Of a stretch of 64,000 nucleotides of DNA, positions 9,017 through 17,692 are shown piece by piece. The translations under genes were made by a program, and so were the position numbers. The notes under the pieces are model-generated. The model was not told the DNA's origin. It saw only the letters and a list, made by a program, of their open reading frames with translations, and did not search any database. How positions within the stretch are numbered: the first letter of the stretch is position 1; each line of letters opens with the position of its first letter. Source of the DNA: Rhizobium subbaraonis (GTDB lineage Bacteria; Pseudomonadota; Alphaproteobacteria; Rhizobiales; Rhizobiaceae); assembly GCF_900220975.1 (NCBI RefSeq), contig NZ_OBQD01000012.1:1-64000 (forward strand), in the 5' to 3' direction.

Positions 9017-10210
9017 TCAGGCGCTCTTCTTCTCTGCGCTCAATTTTTCCGCCGCCCGCTCGATGCGTGCAAGCCCCTCGCGCGCTTCTTCTGCGGAAAT
9101 CACCAGAGGCGGCAGCAGCCGCAGCACGTTTTCGCCGGCCGGCACGAGGAGCATATGCTCGGCACGCACCGCCTTCAAAAGGTCCGCCGACGGAACCTTG
9201 GCCTTGATGCCGAGCATGAGGCCCTCGCCGCGAATATCCTCGATGACATCGGGAAAGCGATCCTTCAACGAGGCCAGCCCCTGGCGCAGCACCAGAGCCA
9301 CGTCGCGCACGTGTTCAAGGAAGCCCTCGGAGAGAACCACGTCCAGAACGGCATTGCCGACAGCCATGGCGAGCGGATTGCCGCCATAGGTGGAACCGTG
9401 CGTGCCGGCGACCATGCCCGAGGCGGCCTCGGCCGTCGCGAGGCAGGCGCCGAGCGGGAAGCCGCCGCCGATACCCTTCGCCACGGCCATGATATCCGGC
9501 GCCACGCCGGCCCACTCGTAGGCGAACAGCTTGCCCGTGCGCCCGACGCCGGTCTGAACCTCGTCGAAAATCAGCAGCAGGCCGTATTCGTCGCAAAGCG
9601 CGCGCAGCTCCTTCAGGAACTCGCTCGGCACCACGCGGATGCCGCCCTCGCCCTGCACCGGCTCGATCAGGATGGCTGCCGTTTCTTCCGTGATCGCCTC
9701 GCGGACGGCACCGATGTCACCGAAGGGAACCTGATAGAAGCCGGGCGCCTTGGGCCCGAAGCCCTCCAGATACTTTTCCTGTCCGCCGGCAGCGATCGTC
9801 GCCAGTGTGCGGCCATGGAAGGCGCCCTCGAACGTGATGACGTGGAACTTGCCGGGATAGCCCTTGGCGAACTGGTAGCGACGCGCCGTCTTGATCGCAC
9901 ATTCCAGCGCCTCCGCTCCGGAATTGGTGAAGAAGACCTTGTCGGCGAAGGTCGCTTCGGTCAGCCGCCTGCCGAGCCGTTCCTGGCCCGGCACCTCATA
10001 GAGGTTCGACAGGTGCCAGACCTTGTCGGCCTGCGCCTTGAGGCTTTCGACGAGGTGCGGATGCGCATGGCCCAGCGAGTTGACGGCGACACCGGCGGCG
10101 AAATCGAGATAGCGCGACCCGTCCTCTGCGATCAGCCAGGCGCCTTCGCCGCGCTCGAAGCGCAGCGGCGCACGCATATAGGTGTCGTAGAGCGGCGTGG
10201 CATCAGCCAT
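9017..10210 (-). CDS. argD: Acetylornithine aminotransferase
   Basis: This 397-residue class-III PLP aminotransferase converts N-acetylglutamate semialdehyde to N-acetylornithine. The PLP lysine is Lys245 in AVAKGIGGG, preceded by the [11 protein letters not shown] motif that carries the cofactor-binding Asp216. It is the first gene of the argD-argF pair. The 418-bp gap upstream is shared with the divergent gcrA. Confidence 0.95.
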   Translation of the reverse strand: MADATPLYDTYMRAPLRFERGEGAWLIAEDGSRYLDFAAGVAVNSLGHAHPHLVESLKAQADKVWHLSNLYEVPGQERLGRRLTEATFADKVFFTNSGAEALECAIKTARRYQFAKGYPGKFHVITFEGAFHGRTLATIAAGGQEKYLEGFGPKAPGFYQVPFGDIGAVREAITEETAAILIEPVQGEGGIRVVPSEFLKELRALCDEYGLLLIFDEVQTGVGRTGKLFAYEWAGVAPDIMAVAKGIGGGFPLGACLATAEAASGMVAGTHGSTYGGNPLAMAVGNAVLDVVLSEGFLEHVRDVALVLRQGLASLKDRFPDVIEDIRGEGLMLGIKAKVPSADLLKAVRAEHMLLVPAGENVLRLLPPLVISAEEAREGLARIERAAEKLSAEKKSA

Positions 10211-10628
10211 GGCGCGTATCTCCTTCGCAGCGGATGCGGAAATCAGGGTCCCGGGGTCGCCCGGGAAAATCGAAAATGCCGCCTTACGGCGGCGGCGGCA
10301 CTATCGGCATTTCAGGGGGCGATGTCAACAAAAGTCGCCGCACTCAATCCGCCTCAATATGCCGCTACGTGAGGATTCACGACACTGATGGAACTGTCGC
10401 AAGTGAGTCACACCCGACGAGCAAGTTGGGGAAAACTGGAAAATCGATTCGGGCGGATTCCGGCGACTCTTGTCACAGAGTCCCCCTGTCAGTAGGTTAA
10501 AAGCCAATTACTAGACTGCATGCGGCGGAACTAGTCACCAACAGTATCAAGGCGTTTCGTGCTCCGGAACCATTCGGGGCAGCGAGAATGGATTCTCGGT
10601 AGCGAAGCCCGGAACGGAGGCGATTGAG
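10211..10628. other. Divergent argD/gcrA control region
   Basis: This 418-bp gap has no convincing gene. It must hold the promoters of argD and gcrA, and its gcrA-proximal half is crowded with GANTC motifs, listed separately. Confidence 0.7.
10374..10595. promoter_or_regulatory. Cluster of seven GANTC (CcrM) sites upstream of gcrA
   Basis: GANTC sites occur at 10374-10378, 10405-10409, 10446-10450, 10456-10460, 10465-10469, 10478-10482 and 10591-10595. By chance one expects roughly one per 256 bp, so seven in 222 bp is strongly enriched. In Alphaproteobacteria CcrM methylates GANTC and GcrA acts at methylated promoters. The cluster suggests methylation-dependent control of gcrA itself. The sites are seen; the function is inferred. 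Confidence 0.7.
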
Positions 10629-11147
10629 ATGAACTGGACAGACGAGCGGGTCGAGAAGCTCAAGAAGCTCTGGTCCGAAGGACTGAGTGCCAGCCAGATC
10701 GCAGCACAGCTCGGCGGGGTCAGCCGCAATGCCGTCATCGGCAAGGTCCACCGCCTTGCCCTGCCCGGCCGCGCAAAGGCCGGCGGCGCTCCGACGGCGG
10801 CAAGGCCGAAGCGGCCGGCAGCCCCTGCCCGTCCGGCGACCTTCACCGCCCGCGTTGCCACCCGCACGGTGGCCCGTCCGGCTGGCGCAACCGTCCTCAA
10901 GGAAGAGGTTGCCTTCGAGTACGACGAAGAGCCCGTGACCCGCGTCGTTTCCAACGTCGTCGTGCCGATGTCTCGCAATCTCGAGCTGACCCAGCTGACC
11001 GAGCGTACCTGCAAATGGCCGAACGGCGATCCGCTGAAGGACGATTTCCACTTCTGCGGCAACGAGTCTCCGGACAACTCGCCCTACTGCGCCTATCACC
11101 AGCGGCTGGCCTACCAGCCGTCTGCCGAGCGCCGCCGGATGCGCTGA
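10629..11147 (+). CDS. gcrA: GcrA cell cycle regulator
   Basis: This 172-residue DNA-binding protein works with RNA polymerase sigma70 at GANTC-methylated promoters. The N-terminal helix-turn-helix signature is intact (MNWTDERVEKLKKLW, then SASQIAAQLGGVSRNAVIGK). A Pro/Ala/Arg-rich linker covers roughly residues 50-85. The conserved C-terminal segment contains CKWPNGDP, FHFCGN and SPYCAYHQRLAY. GGAGG precedes the ATG. It is followed by a strong shared terminator. Confidence 0.95.
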   Translation: MNWTDERVEKLKKLWSEGLSASQIAAQLGGVSRNAVIGKVHRLALPGRAKAGGAPTAARPKRPAAPARPATFTARVATRTVARPAGATVLKEEVAFEYDEEPVTRVVSNVVVPMSRNLELTQLTERTCKWPNGDPLKDDFHFCGNESPDNSPYCAYHQRLAYQPSAERRRMR

Positions 11148-11182
11148 GCGGTACGCCCGCTCAAAAGCGAGCAAGCCGACAA

Positions 11183-11214
11183 CGAAAAACGGGCCTCTTG
11201 AGGCCCGTTTTTCG
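11183..11214. terminator. Bidirectional intrinsic terminator between gcrA and phoB
   Basis: A 14-bp perfect stem (11183-11196 with 11201-11214) and 4-nt loop is flanked on each side by the A/T runs of its own arms (AAAAAC and GTTTTT). It lies just after gcrA and just before the phoB stop, so it can end transcription from both directions. Confidence 0.9.
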
Positions 11215-11250
11215 TTTGTGTTCTTTGACGCTGATCGCTCTATGCCGGCG

Positions 11251-11934
11251 TCAGGTCTCCAGCGAATATCCCGCACCACGCACCGTGCGGATCACGTCGT
11301 GCATGTTGGAGAAGTTGAGCGCCTTGCGCAGGCGGCCGACATGGACGTCGACGGTGCGCTCGTCGACATAGATGTCGTGACCCCAGACGCCATCGAGCAG
11401 CTGCGAGCGCGAGAACACCCGTCCCGGAGCGGACATAAGGAACTCCAGCAGGCGGAACTCGGTCGGGCCGAGGCGGACTTCGCGCGATCGGCGGTGAACG
11501 CGGTGCGTCTCACGGTCGAGCTCGATGTCGCCGCACTTCAGCAGCGTCGAGACGACCTCGGGGCGGGCGCGGCGCAGCATCGCCTTTACCCGCGCCATCA
11601 ATTCCGGCGTGGAGAACGGCTTGACCACATAATCGTCTGCACCGGTCGCCAGGCCGCGCACCCGCTCGCTCTCTTCCCCGCGCGCCGTCAGCATGATGAT
11701 CGGCAGCCGCTCGGTTTCGGAGCGCTGGCGCAGCCGCCGGCACAGCTCGATGCCGGACACGCCGGGCAACATCCAGTCGAGGATCAGAAGATCCGGCTGC
11801 CGCTCCTGAAGCCTGATCTCGGCTTCGTCACCGCGCAGGATTGTGTCCACCTCGAAGCCTTCGGCCTCGAGGTTGTAGCGCAGGAGAACGCTCAGCGCCT
11901 CCTCGTCTTCGACCACGGTAATCTTGGGAACCAT
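11251..11934 (-). CDS. phoB: Phosphate regulon response regulator PhoB
   Basis: This 227-residue OmpR/PhoB-type regulator has a receiver domain with the acidic pair EDE (9-11), phospho-acceptor Asp53 and the switch lysine in VVKPFS. The C-terminal winged helix has the usual VWGHDIYVDERTVDVHVGRL region. It is the last gene of the leftward phoR-pstSCAB-phoU-phoB cluster, and PhoR is its presumed kinase. Confidence 0.96.
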   Translation of the reverse strand: MVPKITVVEDEEALSVLLRYNLEAEGFEVDTILRGDEAEIRLQERQPDLLILDWMLPGVSGIELCRRLRQRSETERLPIIMLTARGEESERVRGLATGADDYVVKPFSTPELMARVKAMLRRARPEVVSTLLKCGDIELDRETHRVHRRSREVRLGPTEFRLLEFLMSAPGRVFSRSQLLDGVWGHDIYVDERTVDVHVGRLRKALNFSNMHDVIRTVRGAGYSLET

Positions 11935-11981
11935 TCCTTGCCAACTCCTGGGGTCTGGTTTTCGCTCCGGCCGGAGGCCGG

Positions 11982-12695
11982 CTACTCCTGCACTGCGCCC
12001 ACGGAGGTGGTGTTGTCGTCCTTCGGACGTTCACCTTCCGGCTGCGCGCCGGTCGCCATGTAGAAGATCGTCTCGGCGATGTTGGTCGCATGGTCGCCGA
12101 TGCGCTCGATGTTTTTGGCGCAGAAAAGAAGATGCGTGCAGGGGGTGATGTTGCGCGGATCCTCCATCATGTAGGTCAGGAGCTCGCGGAACAGCGAGGT
12201 GTAGATCGCGTCGATCTCGTCGTCGCGCTCGCGGATTTCTTTCGCCTTCTCGATATTGCGCGAGGCGTAGACGTCGAGCACTTCCTTCAGCTGCATCAGC
12301 GCCAGTTCGGCCAGATGCTCGAGGCCGCGGGCGAGCTTGCGCGGCATGCCCGAGCTCTGGACGGCGATCACGCGCTTGGCGGTGTTCTTGCCGAGGTCGC
12401 CAACGCGCTCCAGTTCCGCGGCAATGCGGATCGCGCCCATGATCTCGCGCAGGTCGGCGGCCATCGGCTGGCGCTTGGCAATGGTGATGATCGCCTTTTC
12501 ATTGATCTGACGCTCGGCATTGTCGAGGACGACGTCCTCGGAAATGACCTTCTGGGCCAGCGCCGCATCGGTATCGACAAGCGCGCGCACGCTGTCGCCG
12601 ACCATCTGCTCGGCAGTACCCCCCATCTCCGAGATGCGGCGGGCGAGATACTTCAGTTCTTCGTCGTAGATCGAAACGATATGGGTCGATGACAT
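11982..12695 (-). CDS. phoU: Phosphate transport regulator PhoU
   Basis: This 237-residue protein is made of two three-helix PhoU repeats. Metal-binding-type ERVGD (first repeat) and ERIGDHATNIAE (second repeat) motifs are visible. PhoU links the Pst transporter state to PhoR and keeps the Pho regulon off when phosphate is sufficient. It lies between pstB (59 bp upstream) and phoB (47 bp downstream) in one operon. Confidence 0.95.
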   Translation of the reverse strand: MSSTHIVSIYDEELKYLARRISEMGGTAEQMVGDSVRALVDTDAALAQKVISEDVVLDNAERQINEKAIITIAKRQPMAADLREIMGAIRIAAELERVGDLGKNTAKRVIAVQSSGMPRKLARGLEHLAELALMQLKEVLDVYASRNIEKAKEIRERDDEIDAIYTSLFRELLTYMMEDPRNITPCTHLLFCAKNIERIGDHATNIAETIFYMATGAQPEGERPKDDNTTSVGAVQE

Positions 12696-12754
12696 GTCTC
12701 TGTTTCCTCAACTGGCGCAGATGCGCCGGGCCGCGCTGCTGACGACATCATGCG

Positions 12755-13570
12755 TCAGCCAAAGCGGCCCATGATGTAGTCCTGGGTGCGCTGGTCGTCG
12801 GGATTGGTGAACATCTTGTCGGTGTCGTTCTCCTCGACGAGATTGCCGAGGTGGAACATGGCGGTGCGCTGCGAAACGCGCGCGGCCTGCTGCATCGAGT
12901 GCGTGACAATGACGATCGTGAAGTTCGCGCGCAGTTCGTGGATCAGTTCCTCGACCTTGGCGGTCGCAATCGGGTCGAGCGCCGAGCAGGGCTCGTCCAT
13001 CAGGATCACCTCCGGGCTGACGGCGACGGCCCGCGCGATGCACAGGCGCTGCTGCTGGCCGCCGGAGAGGCCGGTCCCGGATTCATGCAGGCGATCCTTC
13101 ACCTCGTTCCAGAGGCCAGCCCTCTGCAGGCTCTGCTCCACAACCTGGTCCAGCTCGGCCTTCGTCCTGGCTAGTCCATGAATGCGCGGGCCATAGGAGA
13201 CGTTCTCGTAGATCGACTTCGGGAACGGGTTTGGCTTCTGGAAGACCATGCCGACGCGAGCGCGCAGTTCCACCACATCGATCGCCGGGTCGTAGATATC
13301 GCCGCCATCAAGCGTGATCAGGCCGGTGACGCGGCAACCGTCGATCGTATCGTTCATGCGATTGAGCGTGCGCAGGAAGGTGGACTTGCCGCAGCCGGAC
13401 GGGCCGATCAGCGCGGTCACGGTGTTCTCGCGGACATTGAGGTTCACGTCGTACAGGGCGCGCTTGTCGCCGTAGTAGACCGAAACGTCCTTGCCGACCA
13501 TCTTCAGGGGAACGGTGTTCATCTTCTTTTCCAGCGCTTCCTCGGTCGCGGCTTCTGTCATGATGTTCAT
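12755..13570 (-). CDS. pstB: Phosphate ABC transporter ATP-binding protein
   Basis: This 271-residue ATPase energises the high-affinity phosphate importer. Walker A is GPSGCGKST (56-64), the signature is LSGGQQQR (168-175), and Walker B is [21 protein letters not shown] after the Q-loop is typical of PstB. A short N-terminal extension precedes the core. It lies 14 bp downstream of pstA. Confidence 0.96.
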   Translation of the reverse strand: MNIMTEAATEEALEKKMNTVPLKMVGKDVSVYYGDKRALYDVNLNVRENTVTALIGPSGCGKSTFLRTLNRMNDTIDGCRVTGLITLDGGDIYDPAIDVVELRARVGMVFQKPNPFPKSIYENVSYGPRIHGLARTKAELDQVVEQSLQRAGLWNEVKDRLHESGTGLSGGQQQRLCIARAVAVSPEVILMDEPCSALDPIATAKVEELIHELRANFTIVIVTHSMQQAARVSQRTAMFHLGNLVEENDTDKMFTNPDDQRTQDYIMGRFG

Positions 13571-13584
13571 CTTCTAATACCCCA

Positions 13585-14907
13585 CTACCAACGGCGTTCG
13601 AAACGACGCCGCAGCAGAATGGCGCCAAGGTTCATGATAATCAGGAATGCGAGCAGCACGATGATCGCACCCGAGGTCCGTTCAACGAAGGCACGCTCCG
13701 CCTCGTTTGCCCACATGTAGATCTGCACCGGCAGCGCAGTCGAGGGATCGAGCGGCGTGGCGGGCACGTTGGCGACGAAGGCGACCATGCCGATCAGAAG
13801 CAGTGGCGCGGTCTCGCCGAGCGCATGCGCCAGGCCGATGATCGTGCCGGTCAGGATGCCCGGCATCGCGAGCGGCAGTACGTGATGGAAGATCGTCTGC
13901 ATGCGCGACGCACCCAGTCCGAGTGCGGCCGAACGGATCGACGGCGGGACGGCCCGGAGCGCTGCGCGCGTGGCGATGATGATGGTCGGTAGCGTCATCA
14001 GGGTCAGCACCAGGCCGCCGACGAGCGGCGCCGACCGGGGTAGACCGGCGAAGTTGATGAACACCGCAAGGCCCAGCAGACCGTAGACGATCGAGGGAAC
14101 GGCGGCGAGGTTGTTGATGTTCACCTCGATCAGGTCCGTCAGCCGGTTTTTCGGTGCGAACTCCTCCAGATAGATCGAGGCGGCGACCCCGATCGGAAGC
14201 GACAGCACCAGCACGATCCCCATCAGGTAGAGCGACCCCACCAGCGCCACGCCGAGACCGGCAGCTTCCGGGCGGCTGGAATTGCCGTTGACGAACAGGC
14301 CCGTGTTGAAGCCCTTGGAGAGCACGCCTTCTTCGGCGAGCGTGTTCACCCAGCCGAGCTGCTGATCGGAGACCTTGCGGCTGCCTTCATCGACGGTCAG
14401 GTCGAACTGGCCCTTAAAGGCGCTGTCGATGTTGGCACTGGCGAGCACCGTCACGGGCACCGTCTTGCCGATGATCGACGGGTCGGAGACCACCATGTCG
14501 CGCAGCGTGACGCGGGCACTATCGGAAAAGAGGCCGGAAACCTGGCGGAGCGCCGGGCGGTCGCTGGAGGCGATGCCGAGCTTCTCGGCGAGAGCGTCCC
14601 GGACGAGCAGCGGATAGTTGGCCGTCTGCAAGACCTTCGGATCACTCTCGCGCTTGTTGCCGGGGTCGATCAACTGTTCGGAGAACGTGATCGGAAGGGT
14701 GATCTCGGTCTGCAGGAACGCGGTGTAGCCCTTGCTGACGACGGTCCAGAGCAGGATGAACAGGAACACGAGACCGAAGGCGATGGCAGCGAGGCCGTAG
14801 AAGCGAAACCGGCGTTCGGCGGCGTAGCGACGACGGATGCCGATGTCGCGGCGCGGGGGTGCGGCCGATACCACCTTGCCGGAAGCCTGAGAAACGATGT
14901 CGGTCAT
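13585..14907 (-). CDS. pstA: Phosphate ABC transporter permease PstA (long form)
   Basis: This 440-residue permease has a long extra N-terminal region of about 200 residues. It starts with one membrane segment near residues 35-58, followed by a periplasmic portion (a DUF3333-like arrangement usual in rhizobial PstA). The transport core with the EAA-type loop (AALGLGASRMQTIFHHVLPLA) is C-terminal. Its start codon overlaps the pstC stop by 4 nt, implying translational coupling. Confidence 0.95.
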   Translation of the reverse strand: MTDIVSQASGKVVSAAPPRRDIGIRRRYAAERRFRFYGLAAIAFGLVFLFILLWTVVSKGYTAFLQTEITLPITFSEQLIDPGNKRESDPKVLQTANYPLLVRDALAEKLGIASSDRPALRQVSGLFSDSARVTLRDMVVSDPSIIGKTVPVTVLASANIDSAFKGQFDLTVDEGSRKVSDQQLGWVNTLAEEGVLSKGFNTGLFVNGNSSRPEAAGLGVALVGSLYLMGIVLVLSLPIGVAASIYLEEFAPKNRLTDLIEVNINNLAAVPSIVYGLLGLAVFINFAGLPRSAPLVGGLVLTLMTLPTIIIATRAALRAVPPSIRSAALGLGASRMQTIFHHVLPLAMPGILTGTIIGLAHALGETAPLLLIGMVAFVANVPATPLDPSTALPVQIYMWANEAERAFVERTSGAIIVLLAFLIIMNLGAILLRRRFERRW

Positions 14908-16385
14908 TCGTACTGCTCCCGGTACTTGCGAACGATGTAGAGCGCGTAGATGTTCAGCGCGAGCGTGATGCAGAAGAGGGTAATGCCGAGCGCAAAGGCC
15001 ACCAGCGTCTGCGGCGAGGTGAATTCAAGGTCGCCGGTCAGCTGGTTGACGATCTTGACGGTCACGGTCGTCATCGGTTCGAACGGGTTGATCTGCATGC
15101 GGGCGGCCACGCCGGCGGCGAGAACCACGATCATGGTTTCGCCGATGGCGCGCGAGGCGGTCATCAGCAGTGCGCCGACGATGCCCGGCAGGGCGGCCGG
15201 CAGGATGACCCGCTTGATCGTCTCGGAGCGCGTGGCGCCGAGACCGAGCGATCCGTCGCGCAGGGCGCGCGGCACGGCCGTAATGATGTCATCCGACAGC
15301 GACGAAACGTACGGGATCAGCATGATGCCCATGACGATACCGGCCGTGATGACGCTCTGCGCCTGAATGAAGTTGGCGTAGTTACCGGTCGCCAGCCCGT
15401 TGAGCTGGGCGGAGAGGTCGCGCAGGAACGGGCCAACCGTGACGAGTGCGAAGAAGCCGTAGACGATCGTCGGAATGCCGGCCAGGACTTCCAGCAGCGG
15501 CTTTGCCAGCGAGCGCATGCGCGGGGTCGCGTATTCGGCCATGTAGATGGCGGCGAACAGCCCCACCGGAACCGCGACCAGCATGGCGACGAAACCGATG
15601 TAGAGCGTGCCGGCAAGAAGCGGGATGAGGCCGAACTGCCCGCTCGAGGTCGCACCGGCACCCGCAAAGCGCGGATCCCAGACGGTACCGAAGAAGAATT
15701 CGTGCGCCGGCACCATGGTGAAGAAGTGCAGTGCCTCGGTAGCCATCGAAGCAACGATGCCGATCGTCGTTAGGATGGCGATCGACGAGGCCAGCAGCAG
15801 CGCCCAGAGGATGACGCGCTCGACCTTGTTGCGGGCGCGGAAGCGCGGCGCAACGGAGCGCAGCGAGAAGAAGGCGCCGGCGAGCGACAGGCCGATGGCA
15901 ACGGCCGCAAGCGCCAGCCGGCTCGTCCGGGTCATGCCGTTCAATGTCGCCGCCGATTCCAGCATGTAGGGCCGCGCCTCGGCGGCGACCGCGACACCCT
16001 TGGTGGCGAACACCGCCTGCAAGGTGGAAGGATCCTGCTGGATCGCGCGAAGCTCTTCCTCCGTCAGCTTCGGCAGACCCCGGGCAATCGTGGCGACCAT
16101 CCCGAAGGCGAGGCTCTGCTGTGCGGGCGACTGAGCCTTGACCTCATCCGGGAAGGTATCGCGGACCGAAGAATTGACGATGAACGGGCTGATCGCCAGC
16201 CAGGCGGCAACGACGATCAGGGGCGGCAGGAATGCCGCAAGCGCCACGTAGGCGCCGTAATAGTTGGGTCGAGAGTGAAGCGCGGAAGACTTCCCCCCCG
16301 CCACGGCGTTTGCCCGCATGCGACCGAGAGTGTAGGCCACGGCGGCAATTGCAAGGAGAATGCCGATTAGAAGCGTCGTGCTCAT
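14904..16385 (-). CDS. pstC: Phosphate ABC transporter permease PstC (long form)
   Basis: This 493-residue permease has extra N-terminal membrane segments and a periplasmic insertion compared with the E. coli protein of about 320 residues. The core carries the EAA loop (GSLGLGATRSETIKRVILPAALPG). It partners with PstA and is fed by PstS. It is separated from pstS by 81 bp that hold a long hairpin. Confidence 0.95.
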   Translation of the reverse strand: MSTTLLIGILLAIAAVAYTLGRMRANAVAGGKSSALHSRPNYYGAYVALAAFLPPLIVVAAWLAISPFIVNSSVRDTFPDEVKAQSPAQQSLAFGMVATIARGLPKLTEEELRAIQQDPSTLQAVFATKGVAVAAEARPYMLESAATLNGMTRTSRLALAAVAIGLSLAGAFFSLRSVAPRFRARNKVERVILWALLLASSIAILTTIGIVASMATEALHFFTMVPAHEFFFGTVWDPRFAGAGATSSGQFGLIPLLAGTLYIGFVAMLVAVPVGLFAAIYMAEYATPRMRSLAKPLLEVLAGIPTIVYGFFALVTVGPFLRDLSAQLNGLATGNYANFIQAQSVITAGIVMGIMLIPYVSSLSDDIITAVPRALRDGSLGLGATRSETIKRVILPAALPGIVGALLMTASRAIGETMIVVLAAGVAARMQINPFEPMTTVTVKIVNQLTGDLEFTSPQTLVAFALGITLFCITLALNIYALYIVRKYREQYE

Positions 16386-16429
16386 GCGTTTTTCCCAGCC
16401 GCCTCATGCGGATACGGTGCGGTAACGAG

Positions 16430-16457
16430 AACCGGCGCAGACAGGTCTGCGCCGGTT
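16430..16457 (-). terminator. Intercistronic hairpin between pstS and pstC
   Basis: A 13-bp perfect inverted repeat (16430-16442 with 16445-16457) sits just after the pstS stop and before pstC. It has no T tract in the direction of transcription. It is therefore probably a processing or mRNA-stability element, or a leaky terminator, allowing more PstS than PstCAB to be made. Confidence 0.65.
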
Positions 16458-16466
16458 TCCGTTTCT

Positions 16467-17501
16467 TTACATGCTCTTGCCGGCTTCGACGGCGGCGCGG
16501 ATTTCTTCGCGCTCGGCGTCCGGAGCAGCGACGAGGCCGTATTCAGCCAGCGGGCTGTCCGGGCCGATCATCTGGTCGGATACGAAGAACTCGACGAATT
16601 CCTTCAGGCCCGGGACCACGCCGAGATGCGCCTTCTTGACGTAGAAGAACAGCGGACGGGAAACCGGATATTCACCCGAGGAAATGGTCTCTACCGACGG
16701 GGTGATGCCGCTGACGGTTGCAACCTTCAGCTTGTCGGCATTGTTTTCATAGAACGACAGGCCGAACACGCCGACGCCGGTCTTGTTGGCAGCGATGCGG
16801 GCGAGAGTTTCGGAATAGTCACCGTCGATGTCGACGGCCAGACCATCCTTACGGACGGCGACGCACTTGGCATGCTGTTCCTTTTCGTCGGAAACGGCGG
16901 CCTTGATGGCGTCTGCTGCGCCGGCGTCCTTGCAGCCCTGGGCAAGCATCTTCTCTTCGAAGACTTCGCGGGTGCCGTGCTTTTCGCCCGGGATGTAGGC
17001 GGCGATCGCGACATCCGGAAGAGCCGAATTCACTTCGGACCACTTCTTGTAGGGGTTAGCGACGAGCTTGCCGTCGACGACGACTTCGGCAGCGAGGGCC
17101 TTGTAGAGGTCGGCCGGAACGAAAGCGATGTCCGGGTTGCCGGCGTCAGTTGCGAAGACGATGCCGTCATAGCCGATCTTGACTTCCTGAACGTCGGTCA
17201 CGCCGGCTGCCTTGCAGGCTTCCAGCTCGGAATCCTTGATCTGGCGCGATGCATTGGCGATGTCGATCGTGTCTTCGCCGACACCCTTGCAGAATTCCTT
17301 CAGACCGGCGCCCGTGCCGCCGGATTCTACGACCGGCGTCTTGAAGTCGCCGAAGGTCTCGCCGAAAGTTTCGGCAACGATCTTGGAGTAAGGCAGGACC
17401 GTGGAGGAGCCAGCGATCTGGACCTGGTCACGCGCAGCGGCAGCGCCTACGAAGGCAACCGAAGCGACCAGAGCGGCTACGGTGAGTTTAAGAGATTTCA
17501 T
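16467..17501 (-). CDS. pstS: Phosphate-binding periplasmic protein PstS
   Basis: This 344-residue solute-binding protein has a Sec signal peptide (residues 1-23, ending AAAARD). The phosphate-binding motif GSSTVLPYSK follows directly, with ESGGTGAG and the DIANASRQIK segment later. It delivers phosphate to PstCA. It is transcribed with the downstream pst genes; a probable PhoB control region lies just upstream. Confidence 0.94.
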   Translation of the reverse strand: MKSLKLTVAALVASVAFVGAAAARDQVQIAGSSTVLPYSKIVAETFGETFGDFKTPVVESGGTGAGLKEFCKGVGEDTIDIANASRQIKDSELEACKAAGVTDVQEVKIGYDGIVFATDAGNPDIAFVPADLYKALAAEVVVDGKLVANPYKKWSEVNSALPDVAIAAYIPGEKHGTREVFEEKMLAQGCKDAGAADAIKAAVSDEKEQHAKCVAVRKDGLAVDIDGDYSETLARIAANKTGVGVFGLSFYENNADKLKVATVSGITPSVETISSGEYPVSRPLFFYVKKAHLGVVPGLKEFVEFFVSDQMIGPDSPLAEYGLVAAPDAEREEIRAAVEAGKSM

Positions 17502-17590
17502 CTGAAGTTCTCCCGTTATGGGCTTGTGTGGGTGCGGCGCCGGTCGTTCATGACCGACGTCGATCAGCGGCCCCTGTCTAGCGCCCGATC

Positions 17591-17632
17591 GTCATAGCTT
17601 TTATGTCACTTTGACGAAACATTTGTGACAGA
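17591..17632. promoter_or_regulatory. Candidate Pho box region upstream of pstS
   Basis: About 90-130 bp upstream of pstS are several TGTCA/TGACA-type half-sites: GTCAT at 17591, TGTCAC near 17604, and TGACAG near 17627. They are separated by A/T-rich bases, as in PHO boxes. The spacing is not the textbook 11 bp, so the exact PhoB site is uncertain. Confidence 0.4.
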
Positions 17633-17692
17633 CTAATGCGTTGAAATAATTTATATATTTTTCCAGAGACGACGCCCCTGCCATCTTATGTG

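Noticed and set aside
8103-10372. Long plus-strand frames opposite argF and argD
   Set aside because: They mirror the real genes, with no ribosome binding sites or domains.
14859-15773. 304-codon His/Arg/Asp-rich plus-strand frame
   Set aside because: Antisense to pstC; amino-acid bias is typical of reversed membrane-protein codons.
16626-17597. 323-codon plus-strand frame
   Set aside because: Antisense to pstS.
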